From positions 1 through 64,000 of the forward strand of contig NZ_JAINVZ010000007.1 in assembly GCF_019890615.1 (NCBI RefSeq): 64,000 bases of DNA, written 5' to 3'. This document shows positions 54,545 through 62,435 of this stretch, in pieces (the first letter of the stretch is position 1; each line of letters begins with the position of its first letter). The notes below the pieces were generated by a model. It was given only the letters and a program-made list of their open reading frames with translations, was not told where the DNA came from and made no database searches. Made by a program: the position numbers and the translations under genes. The stretch is from Streptantibioticus parmotrematis (lineage in GTDB: Bacteria; Actinomycetota; Actinomycetes; Streptomycetales; Streptomycetaceae).

Positions 54545-54580
54545 CCGCCCGCCCGGCGCGCACCGCGTCCGGGCGGGCGG
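54545..54580. terminator. hemQ terminator
   Basis: Perfect 12-bp stem CCGCCCGCCCGG/CCGGGCGGGCGG, 12-base loop, in the gap between convergent hemQ and the TIGR04222 gene; it may serve both. Confidence 0.8.
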
Positions 54581-54644
54581 CGCCCGGCGGGCAAGCGGCG
54601 CCCGGGTCCTGCGGTGCCTTAAGCGGCCAGTTCTGGCAGAACGC

Positions 54645-55445
54645 CTACGCGGCCAGCTCCGCGCGCTTGAGGCGGCCGTGGCCGAGGGCGGCGCGCAGCG
54701 CGGGGTCGGGCAGCACCTTCGGTCCGCGCAGCGCCAACGCGGTCAGCAGCGCGCGGTCGCCCACGGCGGCGTGGTGCCGGGATATGGGGATCGCGTCCAG
54801 CACCGCCTCACCGGCCGGCGAGGCCCAGCGGGTGTAGGGCACGATCTCCAGCCGGGCTATCAGCAGGCAGCCCAGCGTCAGCACCAGCGGCAGCCCGAAC
54901 CACAGCGGCGCCGAGTCGTGCGACCCGCGGATCCCCAGCCCCGCCGTCACCGCGAGCAGCGCGACGATCAGCCCGGCCGCCGCCATCACCAGCCGCATCC
55001 CCGAGGCCACCCGGTCGCGCGCGGACGCGGGCACCGCGAGCCCGTCGGAGACCAGCCGCTCGCCCAGCACCCGCACCGCGGCGGCCGTCGCGTGCTTCTT
55101 GCGCACCACCGGTATCCGCGACTGGCCCTCCGGCCCGATCATGGCGAGCAGCGAACGCTCCACCTCGTCGTGCCCCACCGGGTCGACGACGGTGGCCCAC
55201 CCGGTGTGCGCCAGCATCATGCGGCGCTCACGGCACATCGCGACCAGCGTGAGGTCGGTGACCCGGTGCGGACCACCGGCCAGGAACGCGGTCTCGTACA
55301 GCCCCAGTTGTCCGGGGCCGGTCAGCACGAAGCCCGGGCCGTCCGGCACCGGGTGCCGGTCGGCGACGACGACCGCCGCCCGGCACAGTCGTGCGCAGGA
55401 GAGGATCGCCGCTGCCCAGGCGATGAGAAGCAGTGAAACCCACAT
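54645..55445 (-). CDS. TIGR04222-type membrane protein
   Basis: A 266-residue membrane protein of unknown function. An N-terminal helix (MWVSLLLIAWAAAILSCARLC), the family's LGLYETAFLAGGPHRVTDLTLVAMCRERRM block, then two hydrophobic helices around residues 155-200 and a cytosolic end. Relatives sometimes have a Cys/Gly-rich tail, which this lacks. Lies 86 bases after the DUF4142 gene on the same strand. Confidence 0.75.
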   Translation of the reverse strand: MWVSLLLIAWAAAILSCARLCRAAVVVADRHPVPDGPGFVLTGPGQLGLYETAFLAGGPHRVTDLTLVAMCRERRMMLAHTGWATVVDPVGHDEVERSLLAMIGPEGQSRIPVVRKKHATAAAVRVLGERLVSDGLAVPASARDRVASGMRLVMAAAGLIVALLAVTAGLGIRGSHDSAPLWFGLPLVLTLGCLLIARLEIVPYTRWASPAGEAVLDAIPISRHHAAVGDRALLTALALRGPKVLPDPALRAALGHGRLKRAELAA

Positions 55446-55531
55446 ACAGGTGTTCTACTGGACGGCACTGACATTCCGCTCCCCCTTTCGGGGACGAATG
55501 TGCGAATAGTCCGTAACGGGAGCGGTGAGAT

Positions 55532-56305
55532 TCATCTCGGGGCCTCGCTGGCCGAGATGGTGTACGTGATCGTGGGCGGCGCGGGCACCGGCGACGAGGG
55601 TGCCGGAGACACCGAGGAAGCCGAGGTCGTGGGCGTCGGTGCGGGCGGCGCGGTGGTCCCGCCGCCGGTGAAGTCGACCAGGCCGGTGCGCTCCAGCGCG
55701 GCGATCTGCTGGAGCACGATGCCGTTGGTCTGCGTCGCCAGCCGCCGTACCACCGAGTTCTGGGTGTCCGCCCGGATCTGCGCGGCGAACTGGAAGAGCG
55801 CGTCGTCCGAGCCGTGCAGGGTGTTGGCGAACAGCCTGTCGTACGCGGTGCCCTGGGCGCCGCTCAGCCGCGTCAGCGAGGCCCGTTGCCCCGCGTCCGG
55901 CTGGGTCGGCAGGTCCACGCCGACCGCCACGGCGGCCGACTGCACGTCCCCGTCCAGCCGGGTGTGGCCGGTGACCAGGTCGCCGCCCGCCGACCGCACC
56001 GCCGCGGTGGTGCCCTGCGCCTGCGCCTGCTGCCCGGCCGGAAGCTCCCACAGGTCGCTCAGCCTGACCTGGACGACGAACTCGCGGTCGGCGGCGGTCA
56101 GCGGCCCGGACGTCGTGGTCTCGGTCGGCCCGCTCGGGGTCGGGAAGCCCGGGACCACCGGCGCCTGCGCGCTCGTGCCGGCCGCGGCGTCCTGGGTCTT
56201 GGTGAACTTGTAGACCGGGTACACCAGCGAGGCCACGGTGCAGACCAGGGCTCCCGCCACGAGCCCACTGGCGGCGGTGGACCTGAGGGACGGATGGATG
56301 TGCAT
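55532..56305 (-). CDS. DUF4142-type exported protein
   Basis: A 257-residue protein with one N-terminal membrane/signal segment (STAASGLVAGALVCTVASLVYPVY), a Thr/Pro-rich linker and a ferritin-like helical DUF4142 domain (LTAADREFVVQVRLSDLWELPAGQQAQAQG ... LVTGHTRLDGDVQSAAVAVGVDLP). A Pro/Ser/Thr-rich C-terminal tail follows. It probably sits outside the membrane; function unknown. ATG 56305 follows AGGAGGCGCC; the frame extends 14 codons upstream without a ribosome site. Confidence 0.8.
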   Translation of the reverse strand: MHIHPSLRSTAASGLVAGALVCTVASLVYPVYKFTKTQDAAAGTSAQAPVVPGFPTPSGPTETTTSGPLTAADREFVVQVRLSDLWELPAGQQAQAQGTTAAVRSAGGDLVTGHTRLDGDVQSAAVAVGVDLPTQPDAGQRASLTRLSGAQGTAYDRLFANTLHGSDDALFQFAAQIRADTQNSVVRRLATQTNGIVLQQIAALERTGLVDFTGGGTTAPPAPTPTTSASSVSPAPSSPVPAPPTITYTISASEAPR

Positions 56306-56548
56306 GGGCGCCTCCTGATGCGGGACGCGAAGGGGCGTGCGCCGCACTCGGCAGTACGAAGTGCGACCGTACGTTAGTACGTTCGCGGCGCCATCGTCTC
56401 CGTTTCGTTATCAGCCGGGTGACTTGGCCCCGCCGACTGAGCGCGTTCGCCCCGCAGCCGTCGCACAGTCCGCTCAACGGCGCAGTTCAGAGCGGGATTT
56501 GAGCTTCGGAGCTGGCGGTACCGGCCGCCTCGGACCACACTGCGAACG

Positions 56549-57139
56549 GTGACGGCGGTGAACGGCGAACCACGCGGCGGCATCCGGGACACGGTGGATG
56601 CCCTCGTCATCTGCGGCGCGACCGGGGTCGGCAAGACCGCGACCGCCCGCGAGGTGTCCCGGCGGCTCGTCGAGGGCGGGCTCGCCCACGCGCTGGTGGA
56701 ACGCGACGAACTCGACCGCGTCCACCCGTGGCCGCCGCCCGGACTGCCGCGGTGGGAGCCCGCCCGCCGCAACCTCGCCGCGATATGGGCCACTTACGCC
56801 GGACTCGGCCACCACCGCCTGGTGCTGTGCGGCGTCTTCGCCGATCTCAGGCAGGAACTGCGCTGGATCGCGGAGGCCGTGCCGGACGCGGCGGTCACCG
56901 TCGTCCGCCTCACCGCGCCCCGCGACGTCCTCGCCTCCCGGGTGCGGCGGCGCGACACCGGGGGCGCCGCGCGCGACCAACTGTGGCGCAGCGAACGCCA
57001 GATGGAGGAGATAGCGGCGACCGATCCGCCCGGCACACTGGTCGTGGACACCGCGAACCTCCCGGTCGCCGCGACCGCCGACCGCCTCATCGCGCTGTGG
57101 CCCGCGGTGCCCGGGGACGCGGCGCCGGGCGCTCGCTGA
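56549..57139 (+). CDS. P-loop kinase-like ATP-binding protein
   Basis: A 196-residue protein with Walker A ICGATGVGKTATAREVSRRL near residue 25, ALVERDELDRVHPW (possible substrate-binding acidic segment), LVLCGVFADLRQELRWI, and an Arg-rich lid (RVRRRDTGGAARDQLWRSERQME). It resembles AAA_33/shikimate-kinase or antibiotic-phosphotransferase-type small-molecule kinases. No substrate can be named. GTG start; divergent from the DUF4142 gene across 243 bases that show ACGT-rich short repeats (56373-56390) but no clear promoter. Confidence 0.65.
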   Translation: MTAVNGEPRGGIRDTVDALVICGATGVGKTATAREVSRRLVEGGLAHALVERDELDRVHPWPPPGLPRWEPARRNLAAIWATYAGLGHHRLVLCGVFADLRQELRWIAEAVPDAAVTVVRLTAPRDVLASRVRRRDTGGAARDQLWRSERQMEEIAATDPPGTLVVDTANLPVAATADRLIALWPAVPGDAAPGAR

Positions 57140-57267
57140 CCACCGCGCAGGAGCCCGGGGCGATCTCGGTTGCTGCCTGCTCAGGTACACAAACCCCGGC
57201 TCACGCCCCGTGCCGGAGGGTGTCCGCCACGCCTTGCCGGGAAGGCGGTCCCCCTCTGCGGCGCGGG

Positions 57268-58173
57268 TCAGCGCTGCGGTCCGGATTCCGGTGCGGACAA
57301 CCTCTCCGGTGCCATGCCCTCCGTGGCGCTCAGCTCCTGGGTGCCCACGACGGACAGTAGCTCCAGCTGCTCGGCTCCCGGGCTTCCGGGCGGGGCGGTG
57401 AACCACAGCAGGCGTTGCCGTCCGTCCTCGCTGAGGAGGTTGTAGCAGTCGAGTTCGATGACGCCGAGCAGGGGGTGGACGATCCTCTTGTGGTCCATGC
57501 GGCGCACCGCGACGTCGTGGGTGTCCCACAGGGCCGCGAACTCCTGGCTGCGGCGGCGCAGCACGGCGACCATCTTCGTGACCTCCGCGTCCCGGCCGCG
57601 CCGGGCGGCTGCTGCCTGGAGGTCGGCCACGAACACCCGGGAGTGCTGCGGGTGGTCCTCGGGCGGGTAGATCTCGCGCGCCCGCGGGTCGGTGAACCAG
57701 CGGTACACGAAGCTCGCCGCCGGGCCACGATGCGCCGGTGACGCGCCGAGCAGGGTCAGGGCCAGGTCGTTCTCCACCAGGGTTTCGTGCAGGTCGGTGA
57801 TGACGCGCGCGGGGGTGTTGGACAGCCGGTCCAGGAGCCCGAGGAGCGCGGGCTGCACGTGTGCCGACGGCCCGTGCGCCGACGGGGGGACCGGTCGTTC
57901 GGCCAGGTGGAACAGGTGGTCGCGCTCGTCGCCGTTCAGGCGCAGGGCCCGGGCGAGGGCGGCCAGGGTCTGGGTGGAGGGCTGCACGCCGTTCTTCGCG
58001 CTGCCGCGTTCCAGCTCGGTGTAGTAGTCGGCCGACAGCCCTGCCAGCTGCGCGACCTCCTCACGGCGCAGCCCGGGGACGCGCCGGCGCGGGCCGTGGG
58101 GGAGACCGACCTCGGCAGGGCGGATGCGGTCGCGGCGTGTCCTGAGGAAGGCACCGAGTTCTGGAAGGTTCAC
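57268..58173 (-). CDS. XRE-family regulator with MmyB-like ligand-binding domain
   Basis: A 301-residue regulator. HTH about residues 10-65 (LGAFLRTRRDRIRPAEVGLPHGPRRRVPGLRREEVAQLAGLSADYYTELERG), then a PAS-like ligand domain (ALLGLLDRLSNTPARVITDLHETLVENDLALTLLG ... HPLLGVIELDCYNLLSEDGRQRLLWFTAPPGS). In this family the gene commonly sits divergent from an SDR gene it represses, exactly as here. The GTG at 58173 follows AAGGGG; longer frames run through the intergenic palindromes. Ligand unknown. Confidence 0.88.
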   Translation of the reverse strand: MNLPELGAFLRTRRDRIRPAEVGLPHGPRRRVPGLRREEVAQLAGLSADYYTELERGSAKNGVQPSTQTLAALARALRLNGDERDHLFHLAERPVPPSAHGPSAHVQPALLGLLDRLSNTPARVITDLHETLVENDLALTLLGASPAHRGPAASFVYRWFTDPRAREIYPPEDHPQHSRVFVADLQAAAARRGRDAEVTKMVAVLRRRSQEFAALWDTHDVAVRRMDHKRIVHPLLGVIELDCYNLLSEDGRQRLLWFTAPPGSPGAEQLELLSVVGTQELSATEGMAPERLSAPESGPQR

Positions 58174-58203
58174 CCCTTCATGGTCGCTCGCACGGCCAAG
58201 GCG

Positions 58204-58246
58204 TAGCCAGGGGGTGGCATCCCCTGGGTGGACACAGCCCTGGCTA
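58204..58246. promoter_or_regulatory. nested inverted repeats in the regulator-SDR gap
   Basis: TAGCCAGGG (58204-58212) and its exact complement CCCTGGCTA (58238-58246) enclose a CCAGGGG (58207) / CCCCTGG (58221) pair. These are probable operator sites for the divergent XRE regulator, between its start and the SDR start. Confidence 0.6.
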
Positions 58247-58331
58247 GGGGTGAGAGACCGGCCGATCGTGGAGGACGCAGCAGGGCAACGGCCAGGCCGC
58301 AGCCCGACGCCCATCCACCACAGGAGCCAGC

Positions 58332-59114
58332 ATGCCCATTCCCACACCCCTCGACGGGCCCACTGCCACGGCCCAGCCCTCCGCCTCACCCCGTGTCGTG
58401 GTCGTCACCGGCGGCTCGCGCGGCATCGGCCGCCGGACCGTCGGCCGGCTGGCCGCCGACGGGTACGCCGTCGTGGTCGGCTACGCCGGCAACCAGGCCG
58501 AGGCCGAGGCCGCCGTGCGGGAGGCCGTGGACGGCGGCGGCCGGGCGATCGCGGTACGCGCCGACGTCGCCGACGAACAGGCGGTCGCAGCCCTGTTCGA
58601 TGCGGCCGAGGCAGAGTTCGGCGGCGTCGACGTCGTCGTGCACGCGGCCGGGCGGATGCACCTGGCGCCGATCGCCGAGCTGGACCTGGCCGCCCTGGAC
58701 GACCTGCACCGCACCAACATCCGCGGCACGTTCGTCGTCGTCCAGCAGGCCGTACGCCGTGCGCGCCCCGGGGGCGCGATCGTGACGTTCTCCACGTCCG
58801 TGGTGGGGCTGGCCTTCCCGGGCTACGGCGCGTACAGCGCCAGCAAGGGCGCGGTCGAGGCGCTGACGCTGATCCTGGCCCGGGAGCTGCGGGGCCGGGA
58901 CGTCACCGCTAACACCGTCGCGCCCGGCCCCACGGCCACCGACCTGTTCCTGGACGGCAAGGACGAGGAGACCATCGCCCGCCTGGCCGCCCAGCCCCCG
59001 CTGGAGCGCCTCGGGACCCCGGCCGACATCGCCGAGGTCGTCGCTTTCCTCGCCTCCCCGGCCGGTCACTGGATCAACGGACAGGTCGTCCGCGCCAACG
59101 GCGGAATCGTCTGA
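58332..59114 (+). CDS. SDR-family oxidoreductase (FabG-like)
   Basis: Classical short-chain dehydrogenase, 260 residues. NADP-binding VVVTGGSRGIGRRTVGRLAADGY, VVHAAGRMH (the NAG variant), catalytic Ser in FSTSVVGLAFPGYGAYSASKGAVEAL with the Tyr-x3-Lys, and the C-terminal PAGHWINGQVVRANGGI. The Ser-Tyr-Lys triad is intact. The first 20 residues are a Pro/Thr/Ala tail. First gene of a three-gene run. Substrate unknown. Confidence 0.92.
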   Translation: MPIPTPLDGPTATAQPSASPRVVVVTGGSRGIGRRTVGRLAADGYAVVVGYAGNQAEAEAAVREAVDGGGRAIAVRADVADEQAVAALFDAAEAEFGGVDVVVHAAGRMHLAPIAELDLAALDDLHRTNIRGTFVVVQQAVRRARPGGAIVTFSTSVVGLAFPGYGAYSASKGAVEALTLILARELRGRDVTANTVAPGPTATDLFLDGKDEETIARLAAQPPLERLGTPADIAEVVAFLASPAGHWINGQVVRANGGIV

Positions 59115-59155
59115 ACCGTCCCCGGCCACCCCATCGAGCAACGAAAGGCCCTGTC

Positions 59156-60067
59156 ATGAGGAACGACGAAACAGGGAAGGTCATCCTCGTCACCGGGGCT
59201 TCCAGCGGCATCGGGGCGCTGTCCGTGCGTGCTCTGGCTCTCGCCGGTCACACCGTGTACGCGGGCATCCGCCGGATCGCGACCCGCAACGCGACCGCGG
59301 TGGCCGACCTGACACGCTATGGCGCCGACCACCAGGTCGACGTGCACGCCGTCGAGCTGGACGTCACCTCCCAGGACTCCGCCGACACCGCGGTCGACCG
59401 GATCCTCGGCGAGCGCGGCCGGCTGGACGTGGTCGTGCACAACGCCGGGCACATGGTCCTGGGCCCCGCCGAGGCCTTCACCGCCGAACAGTTCGCGGAC
59501 CTGTACGACGTCAACGTCCTGGGCACCCAGCGCGTCAACCGCGCCGCCCTGCCGAAGCTGCGTGAGCAGGGCTCGGGGCTGCTGGTGTGGATCGGCAGCT
59601 CCAGCACCCGCGGCGGCTGCCCCCCGTTCCTGGCCCCGTACTTCGCCGCCAAGGCCGCGATGGACGCCCTGGCCGTCAGCTACGCCGCCGAGGTGCTCCC
59701 GTTCGGCATCGACACCGCGATCGTGGTGCCCGGCGCGTTCACCTCCGGCACCAACCACTTCGCCAACGCGGGTGCCCCCGCCGACATCGCGTGTGCGGAA
59801 GCCTACGACCAGCGCCACCGATCCCTGACGGGTGATCTGGGCCAGCGCCTGGCCGCGCTCATCCCTTCGGACGCCGATGTGACCGAGGTCGCCGACGCCG
59901 TCGCGCGCCTGGTCGCGATGGCGCACGGCACTCGGCCTCTGCGCACTCACATAGACCCCAGCCGGGACGGCAGCGAAGTCGCCTCCGCGGTCTCCGACCG
60001 CCTCCGCGCCGACTTCTTCCGCCGCATCGGACTGGACAGCCTGCTCACCGCGGGCAGCTCCCTGTAA
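59156..60067 (+). CDS. SDR-family oxidoreductase
   Basis: A 303-residue second SDR with VILVTGASSGIGALSVRALALAGHTVYAGIRR, VVHNAGHMVLGPAE, WIGSSSTRGGCPPFLAPYFAAKAAMDALAVSYAAEV (Ser and Tyr-x3-Lys) and VVPGAFTSGTNHFANAG. The longer C-terminal part and the lack of the FabG-type ending separate it from the gene upstream. ATG start behind CGAAAGG, 41 bases after the first SDR. Probably acts on a related carbonyl compound. Confidence 0.9.
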   Translation: MRNDETGKVILVTGASSGIGALSVRALALAGHTVYAGIRRIATRNATAVADLTRYGADHQVDVHAVELDVTSQDSADTAVDRILGERGRLDVVVHNAGHMVLGPAEAFTAEQFADLYDVNVLGTQRVNRAALPKLREQGSGLLVWIGSSSTRGGCPPFLAPYFAAKAAMDALAVSYAAEVLPFGIDTAIVVPGAFTSGTNHFANAGAPADIACAEAYDQRHRSLTGDLGQRLAALIPSDADVTEVADAVARLVAMAHGTRPLRTHIDPSRDGSEVASAVSDRLRADFFRRIGLDSLLTAGSSL

Positions 60068-60096
60068 CACCCCCCTGAGAAAAGGAACAACCAGTC

Positions 60097-60327
60097 ATGC
60101 CTTTCGCCAACTTCAAGGTCCCCGAGAAGACCCTCACCCCGAAGCAGAAGGAAGAGATCGTCACCCGCACCACGGAGCTGTACGTCGAGATCTACGGCGA
60201 GCGGGCCCGCGACAACACCATGGTTCTGGTCGAAGAGGTCGCCGACGGCGGCTGGGGCATCTCCGGCAACGTGCTCACCCTCGCCATGCTCGGCGAGGCG
60301 ACACCGACCGACACCAGCGGCGCCTGA
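60097..60327 (+). CDS. 4-oxalocrotonate tautomerase-like protein
   Basis: A 76-residue tautomerase-superfamily protein. The start MPFANFKVPE exposes Pro1 as the general base after Met removal; LTPKQKEEIVTRTTELYVEIYGERARDNTMVLVEEV follows the family pattern, with GGWGISG near the end. ATG start behind AAAAGGA, 29 bases after the second SDR. Would interconvert enol and keto forms of a small metabolite handled by the SDRs (inference). Confidence 0.85.
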   Translation: MPFANFKVPEKTLTPKQKEEIVTRTTELYVEIYGERARDNTMVLVEEVADGGWGISGNVLTLAMLGEATPTDTSGA

Positions 60328-60392
60328 CCGCACCGGCTGTCATCCGGCCGGGACAGCACCGTGAAACCGAGGGCCGCCGGTTCGCGCGTGTC

Positions 60393-60425
60393 CCCCGCAC
60401 CCCGGCGGTCCGCCGGGGTGCGGGG
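60393..60425. terminator. bidirectional terminator
   Basis: Exact 16-bp inverted repeat (60393-60408 and 60410-60425) around a single T, between the tautomerase gene and the convergent Pth2-like gene. Confidence 0.85.
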
Positions 60426-60476
60426 ACGGAGCACGGCCGCGGTCAACCCCGGGTCGAGCCGCTTGACGTGGTGCGT

Positions 60477-61250
60477 TCACGGGCGTCGTAGGCCCGGGAG
60501 GGAGCAGTAGCGTTCGCCCCCTTCGACTGCGACGGTCAGCCCGGGGGCGATCTCCGTGAAGCCCGCGTCTCGTACCACCGGCAGCCCGCCGGCCACCAGT
60601 TCGGGCCAACGGTCCGTGTCGGCCGTGCGTACCGACAGCGTGAAGCCCGCCTCGCGCCACGCAGCCCGGGCCGCCTCCGGCAGCTCCCACCACGCGAGTT
60701 GGGCCGCGTGGCCGGTCTGCGCCATGGTCTTGCCCGCCGACATCTCCACCCCCGGGTTGAGCCACAGCACGGGTGCCTGCGGGTCCGGGGCCCCGGGCTC
60801 GCGCGGGTCGTCCAGCTCGGTCCCCGACACCTGGAGCTTGGCCAGGTCCTTCGGCCAGCCGTCCAGCGGCACCGGCGGGTAGACCCGCACCTCGGCCTCG
60901 CGGCCGGTCACGGTGATCCCCGGCAGCTTCGCCGCGCGCCGCCACTCGGCGCCGCGCGCCCGGCGCACCACCTTGCGGATACGCGCGTCCTCCCAGTCCC
61001 GCCGCGCTCGCGCCCACTCGCCGTCGCCGGTGGCGCGCTCGTCGGCCAGGAACGTCAGCACGGCCCGCGCCGAGGTCTCCAGCGCGTCGGTGCGCGCCGG
61101 GAGAGCGTCGCGTTCCATGCGCACCACGAGCGGAAGCACGAACTGCGGCGCGGCGTCCCGGTCGTCGGCCCGCTCGGTCCGGGCGGGACCGTCGCCGTCA
61201 CCGGTCGCGGCGGCGTTCGTGGGGGCGCTGAACGGATCGGAGCTGGTCAC
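60477..61250 (-). CDS. Pth2-family peptidyl-tRNA hydrolase-like protein
   Basis: A 257-residue protein. The C-terminal 110 residues are Pth2-like: GKTMAQTGHAAQLAWWEL at 173-190, and LSVRTADTDRWPELVAGGLPVVRDAGFTEIAPGL. Archaeal/eukaryotic-type Pth2 releases peptidyl-tRNA. The N-terminal 130 residues (with FVLPLVVRMERDALPARTDALETSARAVLTFLAD) form an extra domain of unknown role seen in actinobacterial members. GTG 61250 chosen; ATG at residue 45 is possible. Bacterial housekeeping Pth1 must be elsewhere. Confidence 0.8.
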   Translation of the reverse strand: MTSSDPFSAPTNAAATGDGDGPARTERADDRDAAPQFVLPLVVRMERDALPARTDALETSARAVLTFLADERATGDGEWARARRDWEDARIRKVVRRARGAEWRRAAKLPGITVTGREAEVRVYPPVPLDGWPKDLAKLQVSGTELDDPREPGAPDPQAPVLWLNPGVEMSAGKTMAQTGHAAQLAWWELPEAARAAWREAGFTLSVRTADTDRWPELVAGGLPVVRDAGFTEIAPGLTVAVEGGERYCSLPGLRRP

Positions 61251-61279
61251 CGCACCAGCATCCCACGCCGTGAACGGGC

Positions 61280-61327
61280 GACGGCGGTGGGCGGGAACGG
61301 CCCGACGCCGCCCCGCCCACCGCCGTC
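61280..61327 (-). terminator. hairpin terminator of the small hypothetical gene
   Basis: Perfect 16-bp stem (61280-61295 with 61312-61327) and 16-base loop, just downstream of the minus-strand gene ending at 61343. Confidence 0.8.
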
Positions 61328-61342
61328 GGTGGGCCGTTCGTC

Positions 61343-61819
61343 TCAGGAGCGGCCGGTGGCCGGGCGGGGACGGGGAAGGGACGCGCGCGTGCGGGGGAGC
61401 GCCGGGCGGCGCCTGGCGGTGGCCAGCGCCGTGGTCAGCGCCTCCTCGATCAGCTCCACCTGATCGCGCATGGCGCTGGCCCAGGCATGCTCGCGGGCGT
61501 AGACGTCGCTCGCGTCGGCCGGACGGTGGCCGAGCAGCGAACCACGCAGCCCGCGCAGGCCCGCCTGCATGGCGGCGATGTCCGCCTCCAGCCGCAGCCG
61601 CACCATGCGGGCCAGCTCCAGCGGATGCTTGTGCAGCAGTTCCTCGTACCGCCAGCGGGCCGGGGCGAGGTCGAACAGCCACGCCTTGGCGGACTGCTCG
61701 AAGCCCGGTGAATCCGGCAGGCGCACGGCTCCCGGCCAGCGGGCGGGCGGAGTGGGGGTCGGGCCCGGCTCACGGTGCCCGCCCACGGTGGGGTCCGGTT
61801 CAGGTGTCGTTGGTGCCAC
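61343..61819 (-). CDS. conserved hypothetical protein
   Basis: A 158-residue protein not recognised beyond actinobacteria. A Pro-rich first 35 residues, a helical core (GFEQSAKAWLFDLAPARWRYEELLHKHPLELARMVRLRLEADIAAMQAGLRGLRGSL ... WASAMRDQVELIEEALTTALATARRR), and a basic Pro/Arg tail. No catalytic motif or membrane helix. GTG 61819 is preceded by GGGAGCACAC, a good ribosome site. Its own terminator lies downstream. Confidence 0.75.
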   Translation of the reverse strand: MAPTTPEPDPTVGGHREPGPTPTPPARWPGAVRLPDSPGFEQSAKAWLFDLAPARWRYEELLHKHPLELARMVRLRLEADIAAMQAGLRGLRGSLLGHRPADASDVYAREHAWASAMRDQVELIEEALTTALATARRRPALPRTRASLPRPRPATGRS

Positions 61820-62017
61820 GTGTGCTCCCTTGCCTGTTCCCGTCTGCCCGCAGGGGGTGCCCGGTGAGAACCGAAGGCCAGTACGCGCTGGTCGGGGCCC
61901 TCGCGGCCGACCCGTGAGGGGGTCCTAATCGGGCAGACTGGCCGAACAGTACCTACTCACCGGTATGCGCACAAGGGGTCGGAACAAGGGGCTCATACAC
62001 CTATCCCGCCCTCGCCG

Positions 62018-62425
62018 TCACTCCCCGCCCGGGGTCAGGCGCAGCGAGATCGAGTTGATGCAGTAGCGCTGGTCGGTGGGGGTCGGATAGCCCTCGCCCT
62101 CGAAGACGTGGCCCAGGTGCGAGCCGCAGCGGGCGCAGCGCACCTCGACGCGGACCATGCCGTGCGACCGGTCCTCGATCAGCTCGACCGCGTCGGAGTC
62201 CTTCGGGTCGTAGAACGACGGCCAGCCGCAGTGCGACGCGAACTTCGTGTCCGACCGGAACAGCTCCGCCCCGCAGGCCCGGCAGGAGTAGACGCCCTCC
62301 GTCTTCGTGTCGGTGTACTCGCCGACGAACGCGGGCTCCGTGCCCGCCTCGCGCAGCACCGTGTACTCGGCGGGCGTCAGCTCGGCCCGCCACTGCTCGT
62401 CCGGCTTGTCGACCTCGTACGGCAT
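62018..62425 (-). CDS. msrB: peptide-methionine (R)-S-oxide reductase MsrB
   Basis: Repairs methionine-R-sulfoxide in proteins with thioredoxin. 135 residues. Two zinc CxxC pairs (SCRACG and RCARCG), FASHCGWPSFYDP, GSHLGHVFEGEG and the catalytic Cys in QRYCINSISLRL. Ten bases after murC on the same strand. Confidence 0.97.
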   Translation of the reverse strand: MPYEVDKPDEQWRAELTPAEYTVLREAGTEPAFVGEYTDTKTEGVYSCRACGAELFRSDTKFASHCGWPSFYDPKDSDAVELIEDRSHGMVRVEVRCARCGSHLGHVFEGEGYPTPTDQRYCINSISLRLTPGGE

Positions 62426-62435
62426 GAACCGCTCC

